Source of the DNA: CAVWDU01 sp963840725
GTDB taxonomy: Bacteria > Pseudomonadota > Gammaproteobacteria > Pseudomonadales > Halieaceae
Reading direction: 5' to 3'
Length of the DNA stretch: 64,000 bases
Assembly (NCBI GenBank): GCA_963840725.1
Contig: CAWIZY010000016.1
Location: 62,001-126,000 of the forward strand
Below the pieces are notes generated by a model. It saw nothing but the letters and a program-made list of their open reading frames with translations. It did no database searches and was not told the origin of the DNA. Both the position numbers and the translations under genes were made by a program. This document shows, one piece after another, positions 9,444 through 16,677 of this stretch; positions within the stretch are counted from its first letter, which is position 1, and every line of letters begins with the position of its first letter.

Positions 9444-9626
9444 CTAGCACCCCGCTCGAATAATTCGCCAGACTGACAAGCCCACAGAAGCTGCCATAGC
9501 AGCGGGCGACACCTGAACCACGGCGATGGCATTGTCGAGAAAAACGACGCCGCTGGAATGAGTGCACCAGCTGCCCGGCGGGCTCATCCGGGTATCAAAC
9601 GGCCCCGGTAGTAGCGAACACATCAT
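9444..9626 (-). CDS. Small hypothetical ORF, 60 residues
   Basis: The ATG overlaps the stop of the upstream glycosyltransferase as ATGA, and the frame ends 4 bp before the next start, filling an otherwise empty gap of about 180 bp. The position fits a translationally coupled gene or the remnant of one. The protein (GSWCTHSSGVVFLDNAIAVV in the middle) has no motif I recognise and no clear membrane helix. It may simply be an accidental open frame. Confidence 0.25.
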   Translation of the reverse strand: MMCSLLPGPFDTRMSPPGSWCTHSSGVVFLDNAIAVVQVSPAAMAASVGLSVWRIIRAGC

Positions 9627-11866
9627 TCTCCGCGCACGATGTCATGCATGGGCCGGGCTGACAGCCGTCGCTTCAAAGCGCGCTGAACCCGAAACGGCAC
9701 CAGACCCACCAGCTTAGCCGCCAGGGGAGAACGGCTGGCCTGCCACAGCCGGCCCAGCAGACGTTCCCTGGCCGTCAGTTGCGGCAAGCCCGCGTGAAGA
9801 TTTTCCGCCAATGAGCTGACCAGGCCCGAACTCAGCTGACCGTCCCGGGCCGCCACGTCCTGCAGGTAGGCGACACCGTAAAAGTTTGCAGGGGCGCCGG
9901 GCGCCGGAACGCCGGGCGCCGGAACGCCGGCCGCCGGAACGCCGGCCGCCGGAACGCCGGCCGCCAGGCCGCAGGCCGGGAGGCGGTTGTCCCTATCCAC
10001 GGCTGACCAGAAAACGCACCACTGGTCCACGGGTCTGTCCCAGGGGCAGATCACACTCATCGCCCGACCCGCAACCCGCTCAACAAACGCACCGATATCG
10101 GGTACCACCACAGGCAAACCCATATGCAGCGCGATGCTGAGCGTGTAACTGTAGGTTTCCGGCCAGAGCGCCGGGAACCAGACCACGTCGGGCTCGATTG
10201 CCGCCACCAGGTCATAGGCATCCGCATTGGTATAGGGGCCATGGGTTATCACCCGCCCGTCCAGCGCGCGATAAGCGTAGCCCAACAAGTGAAATTCCAG
10301 CGGCTGGCCGGCCATGGCCATTGCGACAGACTCCAGTAAATCGGCGCCTTTTTCGCGGCTGATAGCGCCCATTACCAGCACCCGCAGGGGACGCTGCGAA
10401 CGTCTCGGCCAGTTCGGCTCGGGATAGGGTTGCGAGGACTGGTAGTCCGGGTGCCAGGCAGTTACCGGGGACTCCACATCGAAGAATCGAGTGAACCGTT
10501 GCGCGCAATCAGCGGAAGGGAAAATAACCCGGCTCGCTCCCTCGACCAGCAAGCGCTGTCCCTGGCGCCAGTCTTCTGCGGACACCCCTTCGGGCAAGGG
10601 ATAGTGCCCGGCGCAAAGGCTGTCAAATTCCGGCACAGTCTCACTGACAAAGCGGGCTTCGCTGTCGGTGAGGGTAGGATTGCCATTGATCAGGTAATAA
10701 TCATGAATCGTGAGGTCGTAGTTGCAGTCCAGATCTTCCGAAAGCCGCCAGAGTCTGGGGTGCAGGCCCATGGTGTGATGGAAGTGCAGGTGCCCCACAC
10801 CCAGCCCCGCCAGCAGCGAAACCAGTTTGTCGTACTCCTGTTCGATGTCGAAATACAGCCCGTCCTGCAGGCGGCTGCCATGGTCAAATACCGATACGGT
10901 CACTGACTGCCCGTCTCTGTCCGGGGTAATCTGCAGGAACAGCGCCTGTTCCTGATAGAGCGTGGCGAGTTCGTCAACATGTTGCTGCGAGCCGCCGCCC
11001 AATTTGTGGGTCACCAGCGCGATCTTTGGCTTTGTCAGAGATGCGAAAAGCCCCAGCAGTACCGATGTTCTCAGTGCCTTCGCCGGATCATCGGCTGTAT
11101 AAGATTGTACCTGCGTTTGATAACGGGGGTGTTTCTCGGCCAGCAGCTCCATGGCCCGGGTTATCCGCGGACTTTGTTCAGCGCCAAAGCTGACTCCGCC
11201 TTTGTGGTAAATGAAGCAACTACCGAGGTGATAGTTCGACCAGCCCACGGCCTGGGCCCGCTGACACCAGTCGTTCTCCTCCCCATAACCACGACCGAAT
11301 GTCTCCACATCAAAAAAGCCGACTTCATTGAGACAATCACGGCGGATATACATACAAAAACCCACGCCCGTCGGGACCTCAAACAGATCCGCAGCGACGG
11401 CGGTAGTGGCAAATGCCTGATCGATCGCTGCCGGAGGCAAGCCGAACAAGAGGGGGTTGTCGGCACAGAAATTGGGGAAACTGCAAATGGTGGCGTTGTT
11501 GGAAAAGGGGGTCAAACTGCCTCTTCGCTCTCCCGCATACGCCGCTTCGCGTAGCCGATGCAGCCAATCACCGGACACCTCCACGTCGCTGTTGAGCAAC
11601 AACACATCCCGGTCCGGGCTATGCTGCATACCGCGATTGGCCGTGGCGACAAAACCGAGGTTCTCGGCATTTTCCAATAGCATCAAGTGCTCGTGCTGTT
11701 GGTCAAGTTGGCGCAGGTAGGCTGTAATTGCCGGGTTGGGGGAGCTGTCGTTAACCACCACCAAACGCGCCCAGCTGACATCGATTGTTGCCAGCACAGT
11801 CTCCAGGCAACAACGGGTCTCATCCACACCGTCGTAGACCGGAATGACTATATCAACGGCTCTCAC
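9623..11866 (-). CDS. Bifunctional glycosyltransferase: GT2 domain plus GT-B (GT1/GT4-like) domain
   Basis: About 747 residues from a GTG at 11866 (VRAVDIVIPVYDG). It overlaps the upstream gene by 14 bp. Residues 1-260 are a GT2 domain: DIVIPVYDG, VVVNDSSP, LLLNSDVEVSGDW (the DxD-type site) and GYGEENDWCQRA (ED motif). Residues about 290-640 are a second transferase domain with LVTHKLGGGSQQHV, a DYYLING stretch and RVLVMGAISREKGADLL. A run of five-residue PAAGV-like repeats follows, then a C-terminal tail. Two-domain transferases like this often make alternating linkages in O-antigen or capsule. Cytoplasmic or membrane-associated. Confidence 0.82.
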   Translation of the reverse strand: MRAVDIVIPVYDGVDETRCCLETVLATIDVSWARLVVVNDSSPNPAITAYLRQLDQQHEHLMLLENAENLGFVATANRGMQHSPDRDVLLLNSDVEVSGDWLHRLREAAYAGERRGSLTPFSNNATICSFPNFCADNPLLFGLPPAAIDQAFATTAVAADLFEVPTGVGFCMYIRRDCLNEVGFFDVETFGRGYGEENDWCQRAQAVGWSNYHLGSCFIYHKGGVSFGAEQSPRITRAMELLAEKHPRYQTQVQSYTADDPAKALRTSVLLGLFASLTKPKIALVTHKLGGGSQQHVDELATLYQEQALFLQITPDRDGQSVTVSVFDHGSRLQDGLYFDIEQEYDKLVSLLAGLGVGHLHFHHTMGLHPRLWRLSEDLDCNYDLTIHDYYLINGNPTLTDSEARFVSETVPEFDSLCAGHYPLPEGVSAEDWRQGQRLLVEGASRVIFPSADCAQRFTRFFDVESPVTAWHPDYQSSQPYPEPNWPRRSQRPLRVLVMGAISREKGADLLESVAMAMAGQPLEFHLLGYAYRALDGRVITHGPYTNADAYDLVAAIEPDVVWFPALWPETYSYTLSIALHMGLPVVVPDIGAFVERVAGRAMSVICPWDRPVDQWCVFWSAVDRDNRLPACGLAAGVPAAGVPAAGVPAPGVPAPGAPANFYGVAYLQDVAARDGQLSSGLVSSLAENLHAGLPQLTARERLLGRLWQASRSPLAAKLVGLVPFRVQRALKRRLSARPMHDIVRGE
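9886..9975. repeat. 15-bp tandem array inside the bifunctional glycosyltransferase gene
   Basis: The unit GCGCCGGAACGCCGG or CCGCCGGAACGCCGG occurs four times without gaps from 9901 to 9960, with degenerate units on each side. Because 15 is a multiple of three, the array stays in frame and encodes repeated P-A-A-G-V or P-A-P-G-V. Copy number could vary without breaking the gene. Confidence 0.9.
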
Positions 11867-13046
11867 GGGACCACATCGCTTTGAATAGCGTGCCAATGCC
11901 CGGCTTGGCAAACACGCGCTGCAGTTGCGCGTCCCGGGCATCAATCAGCGCCAGTGCCTCACTGTGCATTTGCCCGATTTCGGCCAGACGACGATCGAAC
12001 TCCCGGATTTGTTCATCTCGCTCTGCAATGGTGAGCAAAGCCTGCTCGAGGTGCTGACCCGTGTCAGTGAGGCGATGGTCAAAGTCGGCTATCTGAGCGT
12101 CGCGCTCACTCACGGTGCCTACCGCAGCGGCCAATTCAGTCGCCAGCCGGGCAGCATCGGCATCGCGCTGGTCCAAAGTGGCCAGGGTCAGGCTGTGCTC
12201 ATCCCCCAGAGCGGTCAGTGCCTGTCCTCGGGATACCAGTGCCCGGGCGAGCTCCTGCTGCACAGCAGTGCCGGGATAAGCCGCCTCTACCGCAGCGCAC
12301 AGGGGCGCCGTGTCGATAGCGAGCATGGCTTCTGGCGTGGCCAGGTAAGCATCGCCCACTGCGGACTGATGGCGCAGTTCGCCACGCACCACGGTGTCCA
12401 GGTGCGCGTCTGCAACGGCCAACGGAAGCTCGGTGGACTGCGCCAGCTTCATCACTGCGCGTTCGGGGTTGTCCAGCAGGTCACCGTAACTCAGATAATA
12501 GCTGTCAGGGGGTGCCTGGCTGGCCAGTGCGCGCCGATAGGCAACACAGAGACGCAGACCATAGGCCACGGGCAAACCATCGCGCTTTTGCAGTGACGCT
12601 GCGACCTCAAGCGGCGCCCGCCCGATCACGCAGACAGCCGTTTCCAGCCCGGACTCAGCCGCCACCCCCAGCCAGAAAGACAGGGTAATGCAAAACCTGG
12701 GGTCCTTGACCGCTTCGACCGCCCCGCCACCGAATCCCCTGGCAAGGCGGGCACGAGCGTCGCTGCGCAGCTCACGGAATGGCAACGCCGACCAATCCGG
12801 CAGGTCAAGATCCGGGGGCACGGTGTACCAGTCGTGACCCATTTGCTGCAGCAGTCGCTCATTGATCTCAACCACCGCCTGGTCTTCCCAAAACCCCTCG
12901 TCATTAACGCCGGCCATCGGGTCCAGCAACAAGGAGCCAAAACTGGCGCCACTGGCCTGCAAGGCCGCGCACAGCGCAGACGTGCCCGACCGGTGCATAC
13001 CCACCACGAAAAGCAGTGGTCGACTCTGACTGGAATCCAGCGCCAT
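11853..13046 (-). CDS. Sulfotransferase-family protein with C-terminal coiled-coil-like tail
   Basis: 397 residues. LLFVVGMHRSGTSALCAAL near the N-terminus is the PAPS 5'-phosphosulfate loop (GxHRSGTS type). IGRAPLEVAASLQKRDG matches the 3'-phosphate region of this family. From about residue 280 the tail has repeated units of the form ERDxQIxDFDxRL (three near-copies), rich in charged residues and probably a coiled coil, which may mediate oligomerisation. It ends within the start of the downstream glycosyltransferase, so the two are translationally coupled. It is not similar enough to the other sulfotransferase gene to be a recent duplicate. Confidence 0.78.
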   Translation of the reverse strand: MALDSSQSRPLLFVVGMHRSGTSALCAALQASGASFGSLLLDPMAGVNDEGFWEDQAVVEINERLLQQMGHDWYTVPPDLDLPDWSALPFRELRSDARARLARGFGGGAVEAVKDPRFCITLSFWLGVAAESGLETAVCVIGRAPLEVAASLQKRDGLPVAYGLRLCVAYRRALASQAPPDSYYLSYGDLLDNPERAVMKLAQSTELPLAVADAHLDTVVRGELRHQSAVGDAYLATPEAMLAIDTAPLCAAVEAAYPGTAVQQELARALVSRGQALTALGDEHSLTLATLDQRDADAARLATELAAAVGTVSERDAQIADFDHRLTDTGQHLEQALLTIAERDEQIREFDRRLAEIGQMHSEALALIDARDAQLQRVFAKPGIGTLFKAMWSRESR

Positions 13047-13055
13047 ATTCCGGGC

Positions 13056-14015
13056 TTACTGCTTTGTGTCGACCGCAGACCCGGGCGTCACAGTCGCGGG
13101 TGGCTGCGCTTGCTTGCTGCCAGCCTGGTAGGGCGCAAATAGCGCTTCCATGGCGGTACCGTCGATAGAGGCGTCGTCGGTAATACGATACCGGGCGTCA
13201 AAGGCTTTGGCGCTGAGCTCACGGTACTCCTGCTCAAGGTCGGCAACAATGTCCGCTTTTGCATCGTCAAATGAGCGGTAATGGACCGGCTTGATCTCTT
13301 CCAGACGAATAATATGAAAGCCAAAACGGGAGGGTGTTACCGCCGTGTAGTCACCCGGGGCTTGCAGTGCAAACACCGCTTCAACGTACTCCGGGGCCAC
13401 CTCTTTGTTGTTTGGTGCCAACCAACGGTCATAGAGGCCACCCTGAGCCCCACTGCGCAAATCCTCTGAGTGAGCCTTCGCCAGCGCCTCGAAACTGCCA
13501 CCCTCTTTGAGCTCAGCCAGAACGCTCTCGGCTTTTTCGCGCACCGCCGACCTGTCACAATCGTCCTGCCTGGTGCACTTGAACAGTATATGTGAGGAAA
13601 GCCGCTGCTCCGGCATGCGGGCGTAGCGGTCTTTTTGCGTCAGGTAGTATTCTTTGGCCAATGCCGTCATATCCGGTATGGGCTGCTCCCTGAGGTAGGT
13701 ATCAACAATCAGTCTGCGCTTGACCGCGCGCTCCATCAGGGTCTTTTTCCAGTAGAGGTCTCCGTCTTTCTCTGCCGTCAGCTTATCAGCCTCGGCGGCG
13801 ATTTTTTTACTCGACAGGGCCATGTTCAGCAACTCGAGCCGATCGCCCAGATCCCGTGCAGCCGCCTGCTGCATCTCAGGCGTCCAATTGCGCACGATGT
13901 AGGTAAGCTCATCCCGGGTCATGGTCGTGTCGCCGTCTCTCAGCACAATATCATCGGCAAAGGCGATACCGGAGAGCACAGCCCCCACCAGAATCCACTG
14001 CAATCGTCTCATCAC
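13056..14015 (-). CDS. Periplasmic PpiC/parvulin-type peptidyl-prolyl isomerase
   Basis: 319 residues with an N-terminal signal peptide (MMRRLQWILVGAVLSGIAFA). A helical SurA/PrsA-like N-domain follows, then a parvulin domain at about 130-240 with RLSSHILFK, GGSFEALAKAHSED and FGFHIIRLEEI. Two Cys (CTRQDDC) sit in the parvulin domain and could form a disulfide. It likely helps fold exported or outer-membrane proteins. It lies 9 bp upstream of the sulfotransferase gene on the same strand and may share its transcript. Only one parvulin domain is seen, unlike SurA, which has two. Confidence 0.85.
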   Translation of the reverse strand: MMRRLQWILVGAVLSGIAFADDIVLRDGDTTMTRDELTYIVRNWTPEMQQAAARDLGDRLELLNMALSSKKIAAEADKLTAEKDGDLYWKKTLMERAVKRRLIVDTYLREQPIPDMTALAKEYYLTQKDRYARMPEQRLSSHILFKCTRQDDCDRSAVREKAESVLAELKEGGSFEALAKAHSEDLRSGAQGGLYDRWLAPNNKEVAPEYVEAVFALQAPGDYTAVTPSRFGFHIIRLEEIKPVHYRSFDDAKADIVADLEQEYRELSAKAFDARYRITDDASIDGTAMEALFAPYQAGSKQAQPPATVTPGSAVDTKQ

Positions 14016-14041
14016 CCTAATTACTCCAGCTCATTGTTTAC

Positions 14042-14106
14042 CGTGTTTGTTTAACGTTTTTGTGTAACGTGTTCGTGTGACCTGTTCCTGTGACATATCC
14101 CTGTGA
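14042..14106. repeat. Degenerate 13-bp tandem array
   Basis: Five units of 13 bp of the form CGTGTTCGTGTGA, each differing by a few bases, run without gaps. The array lies just upstream of the start of the parvulin-type isomerase gene (14015), so it falls in that gene's 5' leader or promoter. Confidence 0.65.
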
Positions 14107-14220
14107 CTCAGCCGCACAAAAAAGTCAGGTCAGTCGGCAGCAACACACCGCCAAGGTGGCGCATCATACCATTACTCACTGATATTTCAGCCTCAGCCAG
14201 GTCGCCTTGGAATCGCAGGC

Positions 14221-14249
14221 AAAAAAAAACCGACACCCGGGGGTGTCGG
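14221..14249 (-). terminator. Rho-independent terminator
   Basis: Read on the minus strand, CCGACACCC pairs with GGGTGTCGG (8-9 bp, short loop) and is followed by a run of nine T. It lies 45 bp past the stop of the exported protein gene ending at 14294, so that gene probably has its own transcript. Confidence 0.88.
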
Positions 14250-14293
14250 CTTCTTCTCACGCAAGGCTCGCGTGAAGCTTGGTGCTACACGAC

Positions 14294-15934
14294 TTAGCTG
14301 CCGCTGGTAACAGTCCAGCTGTGGTCGACCAGACGGCCGTAGTTGCCATCGGGACGGTCCGGGAAGCTACGCTTCCAGGCAACGAAGCCAACCATCGGCA
14401 CTTGGGTGTTCGCGACTGGCTCACAGCCGGAAAGCACGGTAGCTTCATCAGCGGTAACGGCAATGTTCTGCTCGCAAACACGCTGGCCGTTAGTGGTCTT
14501 TGAAGGATCTGCCGTGATGGACAAACGCGCCCAACCTGACTGACCCAGGCCACCCACATCGATGGAGCCCGCATACTGGCTGCCAAGAACGCCGTCTTCG
14601 CCATCAGTGTCCGGACCAAACCACTTGATCACGTTAACTTCGTACTGCAGTGCGATAGCGGGTACTTCCGGTGTAATACCGACAGAAGGTGATACCACCA
14701 GCTCGTCTTCCGGGTCTACAATGATGATTTCCTGCTCTTCACGGTCCCACAGCTCGATCTCGGCAACCACTGGAATGTCGCGGAAGTCACAGGCAATGTT
14801 GCCTTCGCCATCGGCAGCATCCAGACAAGGGACATCTGTCTCGGGATCGTCATCACGCATGGACTGAAGCGAGGCGAAGTACTTGTCGCGGTGAACCATC
14901 AGGTACTGACCGGGCAGAGTGACAACCCAATCGGTGCCCACGTTCAGACCAGCGTTAACAGACCAGTCGTTCAGTACAGAAGCCACGCCCAGTGCAGGAC
15001 GAACGCTGTCGTCAAAGCGACCGCGAGACGTGTCAGCCGGTGAACCGCCATCCAGGTCGGGGTAGAAGTAACCGTAGAGGTTCTCTTCACCGATCTCGAA
15101 GGACTCCTGGTTAGACATCATCGCCTCGTCAGAGAAGTCGGAAATGTGAACTGCCTTGCTGCCCATTTCCAGGCCGGACTCCGCGTCACGGATGAAGTAG
15201 GAAACGCTCAGCACGTTGCCAGTGTCCACGTAGTTGTTCGGAGTAACGCCTGTTACAGCGCCTGTTTCTGGGTCAAACACTTCCTGGTGAGTGACATCTG
15301 AAGATACAACACCACGCGCAGTCAGGTCGGCGTTGCCGGCCTCAGTCGCATTGCGGAAGAAGTTGCTGCGAGTTGCGCGGCAATCAGCCGGGACGGGCTG
15401 CTCTTCAAGGCTGCCACCCAGGTTCGGGTGCTTTGATGCAGCGTAGATGGGCTGGTCTGATTCTGCAGCGGCCATACCAATAACTTCGATGTAACCTTCT
15501 TCTGCGCCGTTGCGGAAGTCGATCAGCGTGTCAGAGCCGGAACCAGGCATCTGGAATCCTTCCGGATGGTTGGGAGCAGGCGCTGTACAAGAGCTGTCAC
15601 CGGTACGGAAGATGATATCGCCATCGTCAGTCTGACGGACAGTACCTGTCCAGACGTCGTAAGGAGACAGGATCAGGTTAAAGTCAAGGGCGTCCATGGA
15701 GTCGGAACCCCGACGCATGCGCAGCTTGACAACCTGGGTCAGGGCGCTGGTGTTGGTGATATGAACACCGGTCACGTAGCCCTGCTCAGTCGTGTAGTAA
15801 GGAATAATCGCCAGATCGCCCAGGTCGCCGGCGTCGATAGCCGTCGCATCCTGTGCACCAACCTGACCTACGTAGGCGGCTGATGCAGCAGCAACTGCAG
15901 CAGCGATACCCAAAGGCTTGAATGTTGCTTTCAT
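14294..15934 (-). CDS. Exported protein of unknown function, 546 residues
   Basis: The start is the ATG at 15934 (MKATFKPLGIAAAVAAASAA), with AGGAG eight bases upstream. A Sec signal peptide ends near GQVGAQ-DA. The mature protein begins GDLAIIPYYTT with HITNTSALTQVVKLRMR and DFNLILSPYDVWTG, a beta-rich pattern with several Cys. No enzyme motif was recognised. It may be a surface or periplasmic structural protein. A near-consensus promoter and a strong terminator frame it as a single-gene unit, suggesting high expression. No anchor, autotransporter or secretin domain is visible. Confidence 0.8.
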   Translation of the reverse strand: MKATFKPLGIAAAVAAASAAYVGQVGAQDATAIDAGDLGDLAIIPYYTTEQGYVTGVHITNTSALTQVVKLRMRRGSDSMDALDFNLILSPYDVWTGTVRQTDDGDIIFRTGDSSCTAPAPNHPEGFQMPGSGSDTLIDFRNGAEEGYIEVIGMAAAESDQPIYAASKHPNLGGSLEEQPVPADCRATRSNFFRNATEAGNADLTARGVVSSDVTHQEVFDPETGAVTGVTPNNYVDTGNVLSVSYFIRDAESGLEMGSKAVHISDFSDEAMMSNQESFEIGEENLYGYFYPDLDGGSPADTSRGRFDDSVRPALGVASVLNDWSVNAGLNVGTDWVVTLPGQYLMVHRDKYFASLQSMRDDDPETDVPCLDAADGEGNIACDFRDIPVVAEIELWDREEQEIIIVDPEDELVVSPSVGITPEVPAIALQYEVNVIKWFGPDTDGEDGVLGSQYAGSIDVGGLGQSGWARLSITADPSKTTNGQRVCEQNIAVTADEATVLSGCEPVANTQVPMVGFVAWKRSFPDRPDGNYGRLVDHSWTVTSGS

Positions 15935-16005
15935 AAAGGAGACTCCTAAAGTCATTTTTTTAAACTACCCAAAGGCCACAAATGAATGGCCAAAAATTGC
16001 TAGCG

Positions 16006-16035
16006 CTATTATTGCTAACCGCAGCCAGCTGTCAA
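16006..16035 (-). promoter_or_regulatory. Sigma-70 type promoter for the exported protein gene
   Basis: On the minus strand there is a perfect TTGACA at 16035-16030 and, 17-18 bases later, ATAATA/TAATAG around 16012-16006. Transcription would start about 70 bp before the ATG at 15934. A second GC-poor stretch and AGGAG lead into the start codon. Confidence 0.65.
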
Positions 16036-16048
16036 CCTGAGCGCACCC

Positions 16049-16510
16049 TCAATCATTGGTACTATGCCACCATTCGCCGTCGGTGAAGAGCCACTTCTCT
16101 CGAATAGTCACGGGCACGGCGCCAATCGCCTTGGATGCAATCGAAGTTTGTTTGGTTGGCTTGGTCATGACCCTCGCCACCACACTCGCTACAGCTGCGT
16201 CGGCATCATAGTTAACTACCTCCACACCTGTCAACTCCCATTCAACCATATAGGAAAATTTGTGTACATACAGGGGTTTAGAGAAAACTTCTCTGAAACT
16301 GGGTGTACTAAATTCCCAGGTCTTCTCGAACTCCCGATTGGTCTTGGTCTGCCACCGAGCCCGAACCCGCTCTTCCAGAGCCGCGACCTGCTCAGGGCCC
16401 AGTTCGGCCACCTCATTCGAGTCCACCGCTGCGGCGGGGCCATTCGCTGCCAGAGATAGCATGGCCACCGTAGCAAGGGCTTGCAGATGTTTGGAGACTA
16501 TACGTAACAT
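16049..16510 (-). CDS. Small exported protein of unknown function
   Basis: 153 residues with a signal peptide (MLRIVSKHLQALATVAMLSLAANGPAAA). The mature part has ARWQTKTNREFEKTWEFSTPSFRE and a C-terminal KWLFTDGEWWHSTND. This alpha/beta pattern, ending in Trp-rich strands, recalls small NTF2/SnoaL-like periplasmic proteins, but that is only a resemblance. It lies between the exported protein gene and the secretion operon on the same strand. No metal site or catalytic motif is evident. Confidence 0.7.
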   Translation of the reverse strand: MLRIVSKHLQALATVAMLSLAANGPAAAVDSNEVAELGPEQVAALEERVRARWQTKTNREFEKTWEFSTPSFREVFSKPLYVHKFSYMVEWELTGVEVVNYDADAAVASVVARVMTKPTKQTSIASKAIGAVPVTIREKWLFTDGEWWHSTND

Positions 16511-16677
16511 ATTGTCTTTATTACCATTTTAGGGAATCCGGGAGATTATACAGCTCCCCTGCGGCCTGACAAGCGGCACGTGTGGCGACCGGGGCGCGGA
16601 TTGAAAGCAGCTATGCCCCGGATGGCGTGCCGGATACAGCTCGTGCGCAGCCGCAGCCCGCGCGCAAAACGACCCGA

